64,000 nucleotides of DNA, taken from Georgenia satyanarayanai (GTDB taxonomy: Bacteria > Actinomycetota > Actinomycetes > Actinomycetales > Actinomycetaceae). The DNA is taken from the NCBI RefSeq assembly GCF_009193135.1, contig NZ_VUKC01000002.1, positions 1 to 64,000 of the forward strand, in the 5' to 3' direction. The notes below the pieces were generated by a model. The model worked only from the letters and a program-made list of their open reading frames with translations. It did not search any database and had not been told where the DNA came from. The translations under genes were made by a program, and so were the position numbers. This document shows, one piece after another, positions 36,354-45,647 of this stretch (within the stretch, counting starts at the first letter, position 1; each line of letters opens with the position of its first letter).

Positions 36354-36381
36354 ATTCGTCGCCACCCCCCGATCCGGATGC
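36354..36381 (-). promoter_or_regulatory. SigK-type promoter of the DUF4397-sortase-sigma unit
   Basis: Reading leftward, GCATCC (36381-36376), a spacer of exactly 16 nt, then ACGAAT (36359-36354). The SigK consensus known from Mycobacterium is CCATCC-N16/17-CCGAAT, so each box matches at five of six positions. Because sigK itself is in the downstream unit, positive autoregulation is expected. Confidence 0.6.
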
Positions 36382-36423
36382 ACCCGGGTGCGAGAAATGT
36401 TCACGCGCCGGCGCGCGGGTCGG

Positions 36424-37935
36424 TCAGCCGTCGCGGGGACCCGGCCGCCGGACGACGGCACGACCCCACGACGCCGGGGGCAGCTCCACCCGGAGCACCC
36501 CCCGCTCGAGGTGCGCCACCAGGGGCCGGGGGCGGACACGGTCCGGGTGGTCGGCGCTGTTGGCCGCGGTGAAGTCGTCGTCGTGCAGGACGACGGCGTC
36601 GACCTCGCCCGCCGGGGACAGCTCGGCGATGTCGACGCGCACCGTCACCGGCTGGTCGGGACTGCGGTTGACCGCGAAGACCGCCACCGTCCCGGCGTCG
36701 GCGTCGTGGGTGGCGACGCAGTCCAGGACGGGGACCTGCCCGTACCGCTCCGTCGCCATGGTGGGGACGGTGATCCGGGGCCGCAGCACCCGCCCCCGCG
36801 CGTGGCGGGCCGTCTCCGCGAAGGGGTGGAAGGTCGCCTGCCGCCACGCCGGCCCACCGGCCTCCGCGCGGATCGGGCTGATCGTGTTGACCAGCTGCGC
36901 CTGGCAGGCCGCGGTCACCCGGTCGGCGTGCCCGAGCAGCGTGATGAGCAGCGACCCGACGACGACGGCATCGACCACCGTGTAGTCGTCCTCGCTCAGC
37001 GGGGGTGCCACCGGCCAGCCGGGCGGGATCTCCAGCTCACGCTGGTACCAGACGTTCCACTCGTCGAAGGAGATGTCGATCCTCTTCGAGGAGTTGAGGC
37101 GGGCGCCCACGTGGTCGGCGGTCGAGGTGACGTCGTCGATGAAGCGCGCCATGTCGACCGACGACGCGAGGAAGCTCGCGTCGTCCTCCCCCACGCGCTG
37201 GTAGTACGCGTGTGCCGAGATGAAGTCGACGAGCTCGTAGGTGTGCTCGAGGACCGTCGCCTCCCAGGCCCCGAAGGTCGCCATGCCCCGGCCCGAGCTG
37301 CCGCACGCGACGAGCTCGAGGTCCGGGTCGAGCTGCCGCATGGCGCGGGCGGTCTCGGCCGCGATCCGGCCGTACTCCTCCGCCGTCCTGTGTCCCAGCT
37401 GCCAGGGGCCGTCCATCTCGTTGCCCAGGCACCAGACCCGGATGTCGTGCGGCTCGGCGACCCCGTGGGCCACGCGCCGGTCGGACAGCTCGGTGCCCGA
37501 GGGGTGGTTGGCGTACTCGAGGAGGTCGAGCGCCTCCTCGATCCCGCGCGTGCCGAGGTTGACGGCCATCATCGGCTCGACCTCGGCGACCCGGGCCCAC
37601 GCCATGAACTCGTTGAGGCCGAACGCGTTGGTCTCCGTCGAGCGCCAGGCGAGGTCGAGCCGGCGAGGTCGCGCCTCGACCGGCCCCACCCCGTCCTCCC
37701 AGCGGTACCCGGACACGAAGTTGCCGCCCGGGTAGCGCACCATCGAGACCCCCATCTCCCGCACGAGGGCGAGCACGTCCCGTCGGAAGCCGTTCTCGTC
37801 CGCCTCCGGGTGCCCCGGCTCGTAGATGCCCGTGTAGACGCAGCGTCCCATGTGCTCGGCGAAGGAGCCGAACAGGCGGCGGTTGACGGGCGCGACGACG
37901 TCGTCGGCGTGGAACTTAACGCGTGCGTCGAGCAC
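36424..37935 (-). CDS. Alpha-L-arabinofuranosidase, GH51
   Basis: A 503-residue intracellular glycoside hydrolase that removes arabinofuranosyl residues from arabino-oligosaccharides. Catalytic acid/base E173 is in CLGNEMDGPWQ and nucleophile E292 in ISFDEWNVWY. The N-terminus GSFAEHMGRCVYTGIYEP and RYPGGNFVSGYRWEDG are family hallmarks. No signal peptide is present. GTG 37935 follows GGAGGG. No transporter or LacI regulator is adjacent, so it seems to stand alone. Confidence 0.95.
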   Translation of the reverse strand: MLDARVKFHADDVVAPVNRRLFGSFAEHMGRCVYTGIYEPGHPEADENGFRRDVLALVREMGVSMVRYPGGNFVSGYRWEDGVGPVEARPRRLDLAWRSTETNAFGLNEFMAWARVAEVEPMMAVNLGTRGIEEALDLLEYANHPSGTELSDRRVAHGVAEPHDIRVWCLGNEMDGPWQLGHRTAEEYGRIAAETARAMRQLDPDLELVACGSSGRGMATFGAWEATVLEHTYELVDFISAHAYYQRVGEDDASFLASSVDMARFIDDVTSTADHVGARLNSSKRIDISFDEWNVWYQRELEIPPGWPVAPPLSEDDYTVVDAVVVGSLLITLLGHADRVTAACQAQLVNTISPIRAEAGGPAWRQATFHPFAETARHARGRVLRPRITVPTMATERYGQVPVLDCVATHDADAGTVAVFAVNRSPDQPVTVRVDIAELSPAGEVDAVVLHDDDFTAANSADHPDRVRPRPLVAHLERGVLRVELPPASWGRAVVRRPGPRDG

Positions 37936-38048
37936 GAGCCGGCCCTCCGGTCGTCGCGGTGCGGGCGTGACACGGCGTCGTGCCTCTCATGCGGTCTCCT
38001 CCCGCCGGCGTTGCGCCGGCACCCTGCTCGTCACTGGTACAGCCGTTC

Positions 38049-39053
38049 CTAGCGCGCGTCCGCCGCCGCCAGCTCCTCCTGGTACGTCGGGGCACGGTGC
38101 TTCTCGAGCGCGACGACCACCGCGGCCCGGCCCGGCCGGCGCCCGACGTGGACGACGAGCATCTCCGAGGTCTTGAGCCACGGGTCGGACTCGGGGACCT
38201 GCTTCATGATCCGGTTCGGCGTGTTGACCGCGATCTGGTCCATGAACGTCGGCAGCACCGGGCGGTGGGTGCAGATGGCGACCCCCGGGGCCCGTTGCTT
38301 CACCTCGGCGTCGAGGAGCTGGCGCGCCCGCTTGGGCTTCTCGCGGTGGGCGTCCTCGGTGATCTCCGGGTGCAGCTCGAGCTCGACGCCGATCGTGTCC
38401 GCGTAGGGCGTGACGGTGTCGACGCACCGCCGCCACGGGCTGGAGACGACCCGGTCGACCCCGTAGGCCGACAGCAGCGGGACGAGGCGCTGCGCCTGCG
38501 CCTCGCCCACGGCGGTGAGCGGGCGGGTGGACTCCCCGCCCTTCCAGGCCGTGCGCTTGCGCGCCCGGGCGTGCCGCACGACGATCAGCGCCCACGTGGC
38601 GAGCCGCTCGTCCTTCCACTGGTCCAGGAGCATGCCGAGCGGCTCGCGGTCGTGGTCGTGGGTGAGGAGACTCCGGGCGTCCCGGGCCTCGACCCACCGC
38701 ACGTCGTCGATCTCGCGGTCGCTCGCGGGGGTGACGAGCGGGCGGGCGCGCAGCGACAGGTCCCCGGGCGGCGCGGGCCGGGCGGCCCAGTAGCGGACCT
38801 CCTTGCGGCGCCCGTCGCCGATCCGGTAGCTCACCTTGGACAGCGGCTGGCCGAGCACGACGGCGACGCCCGTCTCCTCCGCCGTCTCTCGGACCGCGCA
38901 GGCGGCGAGCGTCTCACCGCTGTCGACCTTGCCCTTGGGCCAGGACCAGTCGTCGTAGCGGGGCCGGTGCACGAGGAGCACCTCGAGCCTCTTGCGGTCG
39001 TTGAGCCGCCACACGAGCGTGCCGGCCGCGTGCTGGGTGCGGGGCGCGCTCAT
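38049..39053 (-). CDS. mutT1: Nudix hydrolase-histidine phosphatase fusion (MutT1-like)
   Basis: A 334-residue two-domain protein. The N-terminal Nudix domain has the box [22 protein letters not shown] (residues about 41-62; 22 long, abbreviated GKV...EETG). The C-terminal domain starts with the [10 protein letters not shown] histidine-phosphatase motif near 165 and later shows THRPVLP. This architecture is mycobacterial MutT1, which clears 8-oxo-dGTP and diadenosine polyphosphates. Its ATG overlaps the ppk1 stop by 4 nt, so the two are co-translated. Confidence 0.9.
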   Translation of the reverse strand: MSAPRTQHAAGTLVWRLNDRKRLEVLLVHRPRYDDWSWPKGKVDSGETLAACAVRETAEETGVAVVLGQPLSKVSYRIGDGRRKEVRYWAARPAPPGDLSLRARPLVTPASDREIDDVRWVEARDARSLLTHDHDREPLGMLLDQWKDERLATWALIVVRHARARKRTAWKGGESTRPLTAVGEAQAQRLVPLLSAYGVDRVVSSPWRRCVDTVTPYADTIGVELELHPEITEDAHREKPKRARQLLDAEVKQRAPGVAICTHRPVLPTFMDQIAVNTPNRIMKQVPESDPWLKTSEMLVVHVGRRPGRAAVVVALEKHRAPTYQEELAAADAR

Positions 39054-41404
39054 CGGCTGGCCGCCACGCGGCGCCGCGCCCGGGCGATGAGGAGCTCCTG
39101 GAGGTCCTCCAGGGGTGTGCCGTCCTCGTCGAACTGGTGGCGCTCCCAGCTGCCGTCCTGCAGGAGGTGCCAGGACGACGTCGACGGCGCGACGCACCGG
39201 TCGAGGAGGTCGGTGAGGAACTCGACCTGCCCCGGGTCCACGATCCGCACGAGCACCTCGACGCGGCGGTCGAGGTTGCGGTGCATGAGGTCGGCGCTGC
39301 CGATCCACACGTCGGGCACCTCCTCGTCCCCGGCGAAGGCGAAGACGCGCGCGTGCTCGAGGAAGCGGCCGAGGATCGAGCGGACCCGGATGTTCTCGCT
39401 CAGCCCGGGGATCCCGGGGCGCAGCGCGCAGATGCCGCGGACGACGACGTCGACCTGCACCCCCGCCTGGCTCGCCCGGTACAGCGCGTCGATGACGGTC
39501 TCGTCGACGATCGAGTTGACCTTGATCTTGATCCACGCCGGGCGGCCGGCCCGGTGCCCGGCGATCTCGCGCTCGATCCGCTCGACGAGCCCGGGGCGGA
39601 CGGAGCGGGGCGCGACGAGGAGACGGCGGAAGCGCGAACGAGGCGCGTAGCCGGAGAGCTGGTTGAACAGGCGGGTGAGGTCCTGACCGACGTCGGGGTC
39701 GCAGGTGAGCAGGCCGAGGTCCTCGTACCCGCGCGCCGTCTTGGGGTTGTAGTTGCCGGTGCCGATGTGGCAGTAGCGGTGCAGACCGTCCTTCTCGTTG
39801 CGGACCACGAGGGAGAGCTTGCAGTGGGTCTTGAGGCCGACGATGCCGTAGACGACGTGGACGCCGGCCTCCTCGAGCTTGCGCGCCCAGGAGATGTTGG
39901 CCTGCTCGTCGAAACGCGCCTTGATCTCGACGATCGCGAGCACCTGCTTGCCGGCCTCGGCGGCGTCGATGAGGGCGTCGACGATCGGGGAGTCGCCGGA
40001 CGTGCGGTACAGGGTCTGCTTGATGGCGAGCACCTTGGGGTCCGCCGCCGCCTGGGCGAGGAACTCCTGGACCGACGTCGAGAACGAGTCGTAGGGGTGG
40101 TGGAGGAGGACGTCGCGGCGGCGGATCGCCTCGAAGATGTTCGTCGGCTGGGCGCTCTCCACCTCCGCCAGCGGGTGGGCCGTGACGGGGACGAACTTCG
40201 GGTACTTCAGCTCGGGCCGGTCGAGGTCGTGGATGTCCTGGAGGCCGGTGAGGTCGAGCAGCGAGGGCAGCTCGTACACCTCGTGCTCGACGACCCCGAG
40301 CTCGCGGATGAGCAGGTCGCGCACGTGCGCGCTGATGCCCTGGGCGAGCTCGAGCCGGACCGCGGGCCCGAAGCGGCGCCGCATGAGCTCCTTCTCCAGG
40401 GCCTGGAGGAGGTTCTCGGCGTCGTCCTCCTCGACCTCGAGGTCCTCGTTGCGGGTGACCCGGAAGGTGTGGTGCTCGACGATCTCCATCCCGGGGAACA
40501 GGTAGTCGAGGTGCTCGCCGATGATCTCCTCGAGCGGGACGAAGGCGGTCCGGCCGTCCTCGCGCGAGGAGGGAGTCTCCTCCGGGCGGTGGGGGCGGCC
40601 CGCGGCGTCGACGGCGATGAACCGTGGCAGGAGCGGCGGCACCTTGACGCGGGCGAAGTGCTCCTTGCCCGAGCTCGGGTTGCGGACGACGACGGCGAGG
40701 TTGAGCGAGAGCCCGGAGATGTAGGGGAAGGGGTGGGCCGGGTCGACGGCGAGCGGGGTGAGGACCGGGAAGATCTGCTTGCGGAAGTACTTGCGCAGGC
40801 GCAGCTGCTCGCTCTCGGCGAGGTCCGCCCAGTGGAGGATCTCGATCCCCTCGGCGGCGAGCGCCGGCTGGATGTCCTCGGCGAAGGTGCGGACGTGCTC
40901 CTCCATGAGCTCGTGGGCGCGCACGCTGATCGCCTCGAGCACCTGCCGCGGGGACAGGCCCGAGGCCGCCGTCACGGCAAGGCCGGTGGCGATGCGCCGC
41001 TTGAGCCCGGCGACGCGGACCATGAAGAACTCGTCGAGGTTGGAGGCGAAGATCGACAGGAACCACGCGCGCTCGAGGAGCGGCTGGGTGGTGTCCTGGG
41101 CCTGCTCCAGGACACGCTGGTTGAACGCCAGCCAGCTGAGCTCACGGTCCGCGAAGCGCCCCGCGGGCAAGCGGACGTCGAGCGGGTCCACGTCGCCGCC
41201 GTCCTCGCCGGCCCCCTCCCCCGCCTCCTCGACGAGCTCGTCGGCCTGCTCGGCGACCTCCTCGGCGGGCGCGGCGGACCCGCTCAGCGCGACGGCGTCG
41301 ACGCCGTCGTGCACCGCGACACCGTCACCGGGCGCGGCGCCGTCGGGCGCCTCGTCGGGCGCGTCCTCGAGGTGGGTCGGCGTGGTGACCTCAGGCTCTG
41401 GCAT
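39050..41404 (-). CDS. ppk1: Polyphosphate kinase 1
   Basis: A 784-residue PPK1 that builds polyphosphate from ATP. An acidic Ala/Glu-rich N-terminal extension of about 75 residues precedes the conserved core starting [19 protein letters not shown]. The autophosphorylated His is in [20 protein letters not shown]. The C-terminal region includes [12 protein letters not shown] and [19 protein letters not shown]. It lies 17 nt after mshD and overlaps mutT1. No PHO box was seen upstream of this unit. Confidence 0.96.
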   Translation of the reverse strand: MPEPEVTTPTHLEDAPDEAPDGAAPGDGVAVHDGVDAVALSGSAAPAEEVAEQADELVEEAGEGAGEDGGDVDPLDVRLPAGRFADRELSWLAFNQRVLEQAQDTTQPLLERAWFLSIFASNLDEFFMVRVAGLKRRIATGLAVTAASGLSPRQVLEAISVRAHELMEEHVRTFAEDIQPALAAEGIEILHWADLAESEQLRLRKYFRKQIFPVLTPLAVDPAHPFPYISGLSLNLAVVVRNPSSGKEHFARVKVPPLLPRFIAVDAAGRPHRPEETPSSREDGRTAFVPLEEIIGEHLDYLFPGMEIVEHHTFRVTRNEDLEVEEDDAENLLQALEKELMRRRFGPAVRLELAQGISAHVRDLLIRELGVVEHEVYELPSLLDLTGLQDIHDLDRPELKYPKFVPVTAHPLAEVESAQPTNIFEAIRRRDVLLHHPYDSFSTSVQEFLAQAAADPKVLAIKQTLYRTSGDSPIVDALIDAAEAGKQVLAIVEIKARFDEQANISWARKLEEAGVHVVYGIVGLKTHCKLSLVVRNEKDGLHRYCHIGTGNYNPKTARGYEDLGLLTCDPDVGQDLTRLFNQLSGYAPRSRFRRLLVAPRSVRPGLVERIEREIAGHRAGRPAWIKIKVNSIVDETVIDALYRASQAGVQVDVVVRGICALRPGIPGLSENIRVRSILGRFLEHARVFAFAGDEEVPDVWIGSADLMHRNLDRRVEVLVRIVDPGQVEFLTDLLDRCVAPSTSSWHLLQDGSWERHQFDEDGTPLEDLQELLIARARRRVAASR

Positions 41405-41421
41405 GGGGCCATGCTGCCACC

Positions 41422-42282
41422 TCAGCGCGCGTACTGAACGTCGAGCGAGGAGCGGTCGTACCCGGCGCGGCGGTAGGTGCGGATCGCCGCCGTGTTGTCC
41501 CCCTCGACGTAGAGCGTGGTCCGGCGAAAGCCCCGGCGCCGCATCTCGTCGAGGGCGAGGGCGGTGAGGTGTCCGCCCAGGCCGCGGCCCTGGGCCCGCG
41601 GGGCGACCCCGAGGGCGTAGATCTCCGCGTCGTCGCCGTCGGGCTTGACCCACATCGAGGCGAGCAGCGCGTCCGGCCGCCCGGCCTCGTGGGCGAGCCA
41701 CAGGAGCGAGGGGTCGAACCAGGGCTCGGCCTGCCGCTGGCGCAGGTCGGCGACGGTGAGCCGGCCCTGCTCGGGGTGGTCGGCGAAGGCGAGCGCGTTG
41801 AGGGCGACCCACGCGTCCTCGTCCTGCCCGACGACGAAGGTCCGCACCTCGACGCCCGTCGGCTGCCCCGCCGGCGCCGTCCCCGCGGCCGGCGTGAGGT
41901 CGCGGGCCATCTGCCACAGTTCACGGGTGACGCGCAGCCCGGCGGCGCGGGCCAGGCCCTGGGCGCCGGGCAGGTCGCCGTGCGCCCACAGCGCGACGGC
42001 GGGGGCGTCGTCGAGCACGGTGTCGAGGAGGTGCCGTCCCAGGCCGCGGCGACGGTGACCGGGGTGCACGCACAGCTCACCGCTGCCCTCGGGGTCGACG
42101 ACGGCGTAGGCGAGGAGCTCCTCCCCCTCGGCGAGCCAGCGGTGTCGGTGCCCGCCCGTGCCGTGGCGCACGGCGAGGAGGCTCTGCTCGTTCAGTGGGG
42201 CGACGCCGTCGGCGGCGGTCACCGTGGCGGCGAGACGCAGGACGGCGTCCGCGGAGGCCGGGCCGGTGAGGCCGGTGCCCAT
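41422..42282 (-). CDS. mshD: Mycothiol synthase
   Basis: A 286-residue protein of two tandem GNAT domains that acetylates Cys-GlcN-Ins in the last step of mycothiol synthesis. The acetyl-CoA loops are [15 protein letters not shown] (first domain) and [13 protein letters not shown] (second, active domain), followed by [19 protein letters not shown], which is typical of MshD. Its ATG shares a base with the stop of the upstream gene (TGATG). Confidence 0.93.
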   Translation of the reverse strand: MGTGLTGPASADAVLRLAATVTAADGVAPLNEQSLLAVRHGTGGHRHRWLAEGEELLAYAVVDPEGSGELCVHPGHRRRGLGRHLLDTVLDDAPAVALWAHGDLPGAQGLARAAGLRVTRELWQMARDLTPAAGTAPAGQPTGVEVRTFVVGQDEDAWVALNALAFADHPEQGRLTVADLRQRQAEPWFDPSLLWLAHEAGRPDALLASMWVKPDGDDAEIYALGVAPRAQGRGLGGHLTALALDEMRRRGFRRTTLYVEGDNTAAIRTYRRAGYDRSSLDVQYAR

Positions 42283-42905
42283 CAGTCCAGGGTCCCGACG
42301 CGCCACATGTCCGCGGCGTGCTCGAGCTCCTCGGCGGTGCGGAGCAGCGCGGAGGCCCGGCGGGTGAGGCGGCCGGCGAGCTCGTCGTCGTCGATCCAGT
42401 CGGCGTCGAGGGCGGAGCCGGTGGCGACGACGCGGATGAACGCGGCGGCACGGTCGAGCGCGACGTCGAGGTCGCCCTCGTAGACGCCCGCGAGGACGGC
42501 GTCGGCGAGCTGGGCGACGTCGCTGGGGCCGGGCGGCTCGACGACGCCGGCGATGACACCGGCGACCTCGGCGCGGTGGCGGCCGAGGGAGAAGCGGTCG
42601 GCGACGCGGGCAGGGTCGGCCCGGACCCACTCGCGCATGAGGTACAGGCGCCACAGGGCACCGGGGAGGGTGGTCGAGGGGCTCTGGGACCACAGCGCGG
42701 CGATGGTGTCCAGGCCCTCGGTGTCGACGAGCGAGACGAGGCGGGAGACGAGCTCGGGGTCCTCCGCACCGGCGCGCCCCCGACCGACGAGGACCGCGGC
42801 CGTCGTGTGGGCGGCCTGCGAGCGCAGCGCCGGGTCGACGTCACCGACGATCCGCTCGGCGGTCTGCGCGTCGAGCATGGCCGGGCGGCGGTGCTTGCGC
42901 TCCAT
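42282..42905 (-). CDS. Uncharacterised actinobacterial protein, paralogue A
   Basis: A 207-residue mostly helical cytoplasmic protein I do not recognise. It opens with RKHRRPAMLDAQTAERI and contains GDVDPALRSQAAHTTAAVL and STTLPGALWRLYLMREWV. The same blocks recur in the protein encoded at 43435-44082 (RRPAILDNKDAEL, GDSDPALAFEAAHSTANAVL, ATTLPGALWRLYLLRAWL). The two are clear paralogues flanking gerW. It is the first gene of the run into mshD, ppk1 and mutT1. Confidence 0.75.
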   Translation of the reverse strand: MERKHRRPAMLDAQTAERIVGDVDPALRSQAAHTTAAVLVGRGRAGAEDPELVSRLVSLVDTEGLDTIAALWSQSPSTTLPGALWRLYLMREWVRADPARVADRFSLGRHRAEVAGVIAGVVEPPGPSDVAQLADAVLAGVYEGDLDVALDRAAAFIRVVATGSALDADWIDDDELAGRLTRRASALLRTAEELEHAADMWRVGTLD

Positions 42906-43062
42906 CGGTCCCCCTCTCGGTGGTCCGTCCCGGACGGACCGACCGGAACCTCCCCGATGCTACGAGACACCTCCCCCGTCCGGCACGCGCGGGGTCGCTC
43001 TTCCGCCCGCCCGCCGTCCGTGGTGTGCTTGGCCCGCCCACCCGAGGAGAGGGACCACTGCC

Positions 43063-43434
43063 ATGGACGAGACACCCGCGAACCGGCCCGTCGAGACGGC
43101 CGGTGACGCGCTGCACGTGCGACGCGTCTTCGGGGAGGCCTACGAGTCGGGCGGCTCGCTCGTCATCCCGGTCGCCAAGGTCGTCGGCGCCAGCGGCATG
43201 GGCTACGGCACGGGCGCGCTCGGCGGCACCGAGCAGGGCGGCACCGGCGAGGGTTCCGGGGGCGGGGGCGGTTTTGCCGTCCACGCCAGGCCGGTGGGCG
43301 TCTACACGGTGCGCGACGGGGTGGTGCGCTGGCACCCGGCGCTCGACCTCAACCGGGTGATCCTCGGTGGGCAGGTGGTCGGTGCGATCGCCGTGCTCGC
43401 CCTGGCACGCGCGCTGCGCGCGCGACGCCGGTAG
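43063..43434 (+). CDS. GerW-family (YtfJ-like) protein
   Basis: A 123-residue protein of the GerW/YtfJ family. It has VFGEAYESGGSLVIPVAKV, a Gly-rich GMGYGTGALGGTEQGG stretch, and ARPVGVYTVRDGVVRWHPA (each within the first 100 residues). A short C-terminal hydrophobic segment ends in basic residues. YtfJ acts in Bacillus spore germination. In non-sporulating actinobacteria the role is unknown. GAGGAGAGG precedes the ATG. It ends one base before the opposed paralogue stop. Confidence 0.88.
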   Translation: MDETPANRPVETAGDALHVRRVFGEAYESGGSLVIPVAKVVGASGMGYGTGALGGTEQGGTGEGSGGGGGFAVHARPVGVYTVRDGVVRWHPALDLNRVILGGQVVGAIAVLALARALRARRR

Positions 43435-44082
43435 TCAGTCGAGCCGGCCCGCCCGGGCCCGGGTGGCCGCGGCGTCGAGCTCGTCGGCCGTCGCGGCGAG
43501 CGCGTGGGGCCGGCTCGTGACGGGGCCGGCGGCGGCGTCGTCGTGGGTGTGCCAGCGCGGGTCGCTCGCCGCACCGTCGGACAGCACGCGCAGGAAGGCC
43601 GCGGCCTGCTCGAGCAGGTCCGCGAGGTCGACCTCGCTGGTCCCGGCGAAGAGCTGGGCGAGCCGCTCGTCCAGGACGGGCGGCTGCGGCGCCACGACGG
43701 CGTCGCGCGGCTCGCCGTCCGACGCCGCCTCCCCCGGGGCCGTCTGCGCCGTACCGGCGCGGAAACGCATCGTGATGGTCTCGGGGTCGCGCTCGAGCCA
43801 GGCGCGCAGCAGGTAGAGACGCCACAGCGCACCGGGCAGCGTGGTCGCGGGGCTGCGCGCCCAGAGCCCGGCGATCTCGTCCAGGCCCTCGGCGTCGATG
43901 ATCGCGCCGACGCGCTCGGCGAGGCGCTCGTCCTCGGCGAGGTGGCTGGGGCCGAAGAGCACGGCGTTGGCCGTGGAGTGGGCCGCCTCGAAGGCGAGCG
44001 CCGGGTCCGAGTCGCCCCAGATGAGCTCGGCGTCCTTGTTGTCGAGGATGGCGGGCCGTCGGGGCCGCTCGCGACCGTCCAC
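43435..44082 (-). CDS. Uncharacterised actinobacterial protein, paralogue B
   Basis: A 215-residue paralogue of the protein at 42282-42905, with the same three conserved blocks and a more variable acidic C-terminal half. GTG 44082 (VDGRERPRRPAILDN) is 8 nt after the HesB-like stop. No motif points to a catalytic function. The Trp-rich LPGALWRLYL segment is the best conserved part. Confidence 0.72.
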   Translation of the reverse strand: MDGRERPRRPAILDNKDAELIWGDSDPALAFEAAHSTANAVLFGPSHLAEDERLAERVGAIIDAEGLDEIAGLWARSPATTLPGALWRLYLLRAWLERDPETITMRFRAGTAQTAPGEAASDGEPRDAVVAPQPPVLDERLAQLFAGTSEVDLADLLEQAAAFLRVLSDGAASDPRWHTHDDAAAGPVTSRPHALAATADELDAAATRARAGRLD

Positions 44083-44090
44083 TGCCCTGG

Positions 44091-44369
44091 TCAGCTCGCC
44101 TTGCGGAGGGCGAAACCCACACCCTCGGGGCCGGTCTCCGCGTCGAGGAGGTGCTCGGCGAGCAGCGGGGAGGCGGCCTCCTCGACGAAGACCCGGGCGC
44201 CGTCCTCCTCGATGACGTCGTCCCCGCGCTCCGGCTGCGGCGACAGGCTCATCTCCACCTGGTCGGCGTCGGGGGCGAGGGAGATCCGCACCCCGCCGGA
44301 CCTCGGCAGGCCCGACTGGGAGGTGATGCCGCTGATGGCAGCCTTGGCGTTGTCGGTGAGGCTGAGCAT
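44091..44369 (-). CDS. HesB/IscA-like protein without cysteines
   Basis: A 92-residue protein with the HesB/IscA fold pattern: MLSLTDNAKAAISGITSQ, then VRISLAP, DDVIEEDGARVFVEEA and a final beta segment VGFALRKAS. A-type Fe-S carriers need three Cys. None is present anywhere in this protein, so cluster binding is unlikely. It precedes paralogue B by 8 nt. Confidence 0.8.
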   Translation of the reverse strand: MLSLTDNAKAAISGITSQSGLPRSGGVRISLAPDADQVEMSLSPQPERGDDVIEEDGARVFVEEAASPLLAEHLLDAETGPEGVGFALRKAS

Positions 44370-44530
44370 GGTTCCCCCTCGGAGCGGACGGCGGCACCTT
44401 TCAGCACCACCTCTACGGTGCGACCCGATCCCGCACCTCGCAACCGGGCAGGGTCGACGGGCGCCGGCTGCGTGAGGGGAGCCGCGTACCCTGTGCTGTG
44501 GCGACGCCGGCCCCGCACGGACCGGGTCCC

Positions 44531-44603
44531 GGGCCTCTAGCTCAATGGGCAGAGCAGCGGACTTTTAATCCGTAGGTTGTGGGTTCGAGTCCCACGGGGC
44601 CCA
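44531..44603 (+). tRNA. tRNA-Lys (anticodon TTT)
   Basis: A 73-nt cloverleaf. The acceptor GGGCCTC pairs with GGGGCCC (one U-G), the D arm is GCTC...GAGC, the anticodon loop is CTTTTAA, and the T arm is GTGGG/CCCAC around TTCGAGT. The discriminator is A and CCA is not encoded. A TACCCT -10 lies at 44487-44492. Confidence 0.97.
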
Positions 44604-44692
44604 CTGGAGGCAGGCTCGCCGATCCTGGTGCATGCTGGGACGGCCCAGCCCAGGGCTCGCCCACGACCCACGGCGCCGACCAGGTGAAGGAC

Positions 44693-44953
44693 ATGGAGAC
44701 GTACGAGAGCACGGTCAAGCTCGCCCAGGCCCTCGGCCCGGGCGACGTGCTCGTGGGCGTCGGTCCACGTGGTGAGCGGCTGTTCCCGGTCCGTGAGGTC
44801 CACCGCGGGGCCGAGGGCGTCGTCGTGGTCACCGACGAGCAGACCGTGACGTTCGACCCGCGCGACGAGGTCCGGGTCGCACACCCGGACATGGTGGAGC
44901 TCTACCTGTCCCGCGACGAGGCGGACACCGAGTCACCGACGAGGACGGTGTAG
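44693..44953 (+). CDS. Small uncharacterised acidic protein
   Basis: An 86-residue protein (METYESTVKLAQALGPGD onward) with several predicted short beta strands and an acidic C-terminus. It contains no Cys, His cluster or membrane segment. GGTGA lies 6 nt before ATG 44693. GTG 44684 is an alternative start. I recognise no family. Confidence 0.6.
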   Translation: METYESTVKLAQALGPGDVLVGVGPRGERLFPVREVHRGAEGVVVVTDEQTVTFDPRDEVRVAHPDMVELYLSRDEADTESPTRTV

Positions 44954-45046
44954 CGCCGCCCCGTTCGGCTGGCGCCCGCGAGGATCGCCTCGTACGTTCG
45001 TCGGCACGCCGACGAGACCCGCCGGCCATGCACACGAGGAGGCACG

Positions 45047-45199
45047 ATGGGATTCCTGCGCAAGGCCGTTCGAGGTGGTATCGCCCTGAAGGCGCTGCAG
45101 ATCGTCCAGCGCCAGGCCGCCAAGCCCGAGAACCAGCGCAAGGCCAAGGAGATGCTCGCCAAGGTCCGGGACAGCCGCAAGAAGCCGCCGCAGCGTTAG
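45047..45199 (+). CDS. Small basic protein, 50 residues
   Basis: ATG 45047 follows a strong GAGGAGG. The product starts MGFLRKAVRGGIALKALQIV and ends in a Lys/Arg/Gln-rich helix DSRKKPPQR. The net charge is strongly positive, with an amphipathic N-terminal helix. No family is recognised. The ribosome site and codon use support a real gene. Confidence 0.6.
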   Translation: MGFLRKAVRGGIALKALQIVQRQAAKPENQRKAKEMLAKVRDSRKKPPQR

Positions 45200-45236
45200 C
45201 CGCCGGTGAGGTTCACGGCGCCTCTACAGTGGCGCC

Positions 45237-45635
45237 GTGAACCACGCTGACAGGATCTGGGACCGCGCGCTCGACATGGACGGCGACGACGGCGCGGCAC
45301 GCGTCGGTGACGGCGCACTGCGCGACGTGCTCCGTCTCCACGGGATGGCGATGAACGGCGGGCTCCTCCACGCCGTCGAGGGACTGGAGCCGGAGGAGCT
45401 CGACGGCGCGGTCACCGGCTTCCGGTGGCTCGGCCTGGAGGACCTCGCCGACGCCGTCACCGCCTACGCCGCGGACGCTGCCGACGCCGAGGGCATGCCC
45501 GACGACGCGGTCGACGCCCTCGAGGAGCGGGGCAACGACCTGTACTCGGACGCCGTCCCGGAGGACGAGGTCCTCTACGCCGCGTTCCACCGCCGCTTCA
45601 CCGCGCAGCCGGAGGCGTTCGCCCCGCTCGGCTGA
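45237..45635 (+). CDS. Small acidic protein, DUF4375/DMP19-like
   Basis: A 132-residue acidic helical protein. NGGLLHAVEGLEPEELDGAV and FRWLGLEDLADAV resemble the DUF4375 (DMP19-like) fold, an assignment I hold loosely. TACAGT (45225-45230) lies exactly 6 nt before GTG 45237 and there is no ribosome site, so the mRNA is probably leaderless. Confidence 0.65.
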   Translation: MNHADRIWDRALDMDGDDGAARVGDGALRDVLRLHGMAMNGGLLHAVEGLEPEELDGAVTGFRWLGLEDLADAVTAYAADAADAEGMPDDAVDALEERGNDLYSDAVPEDEVLYAAFHRRFTAQPEAFAPLG

Positions 45636-45647
45636 CCGGGCGTGAGC

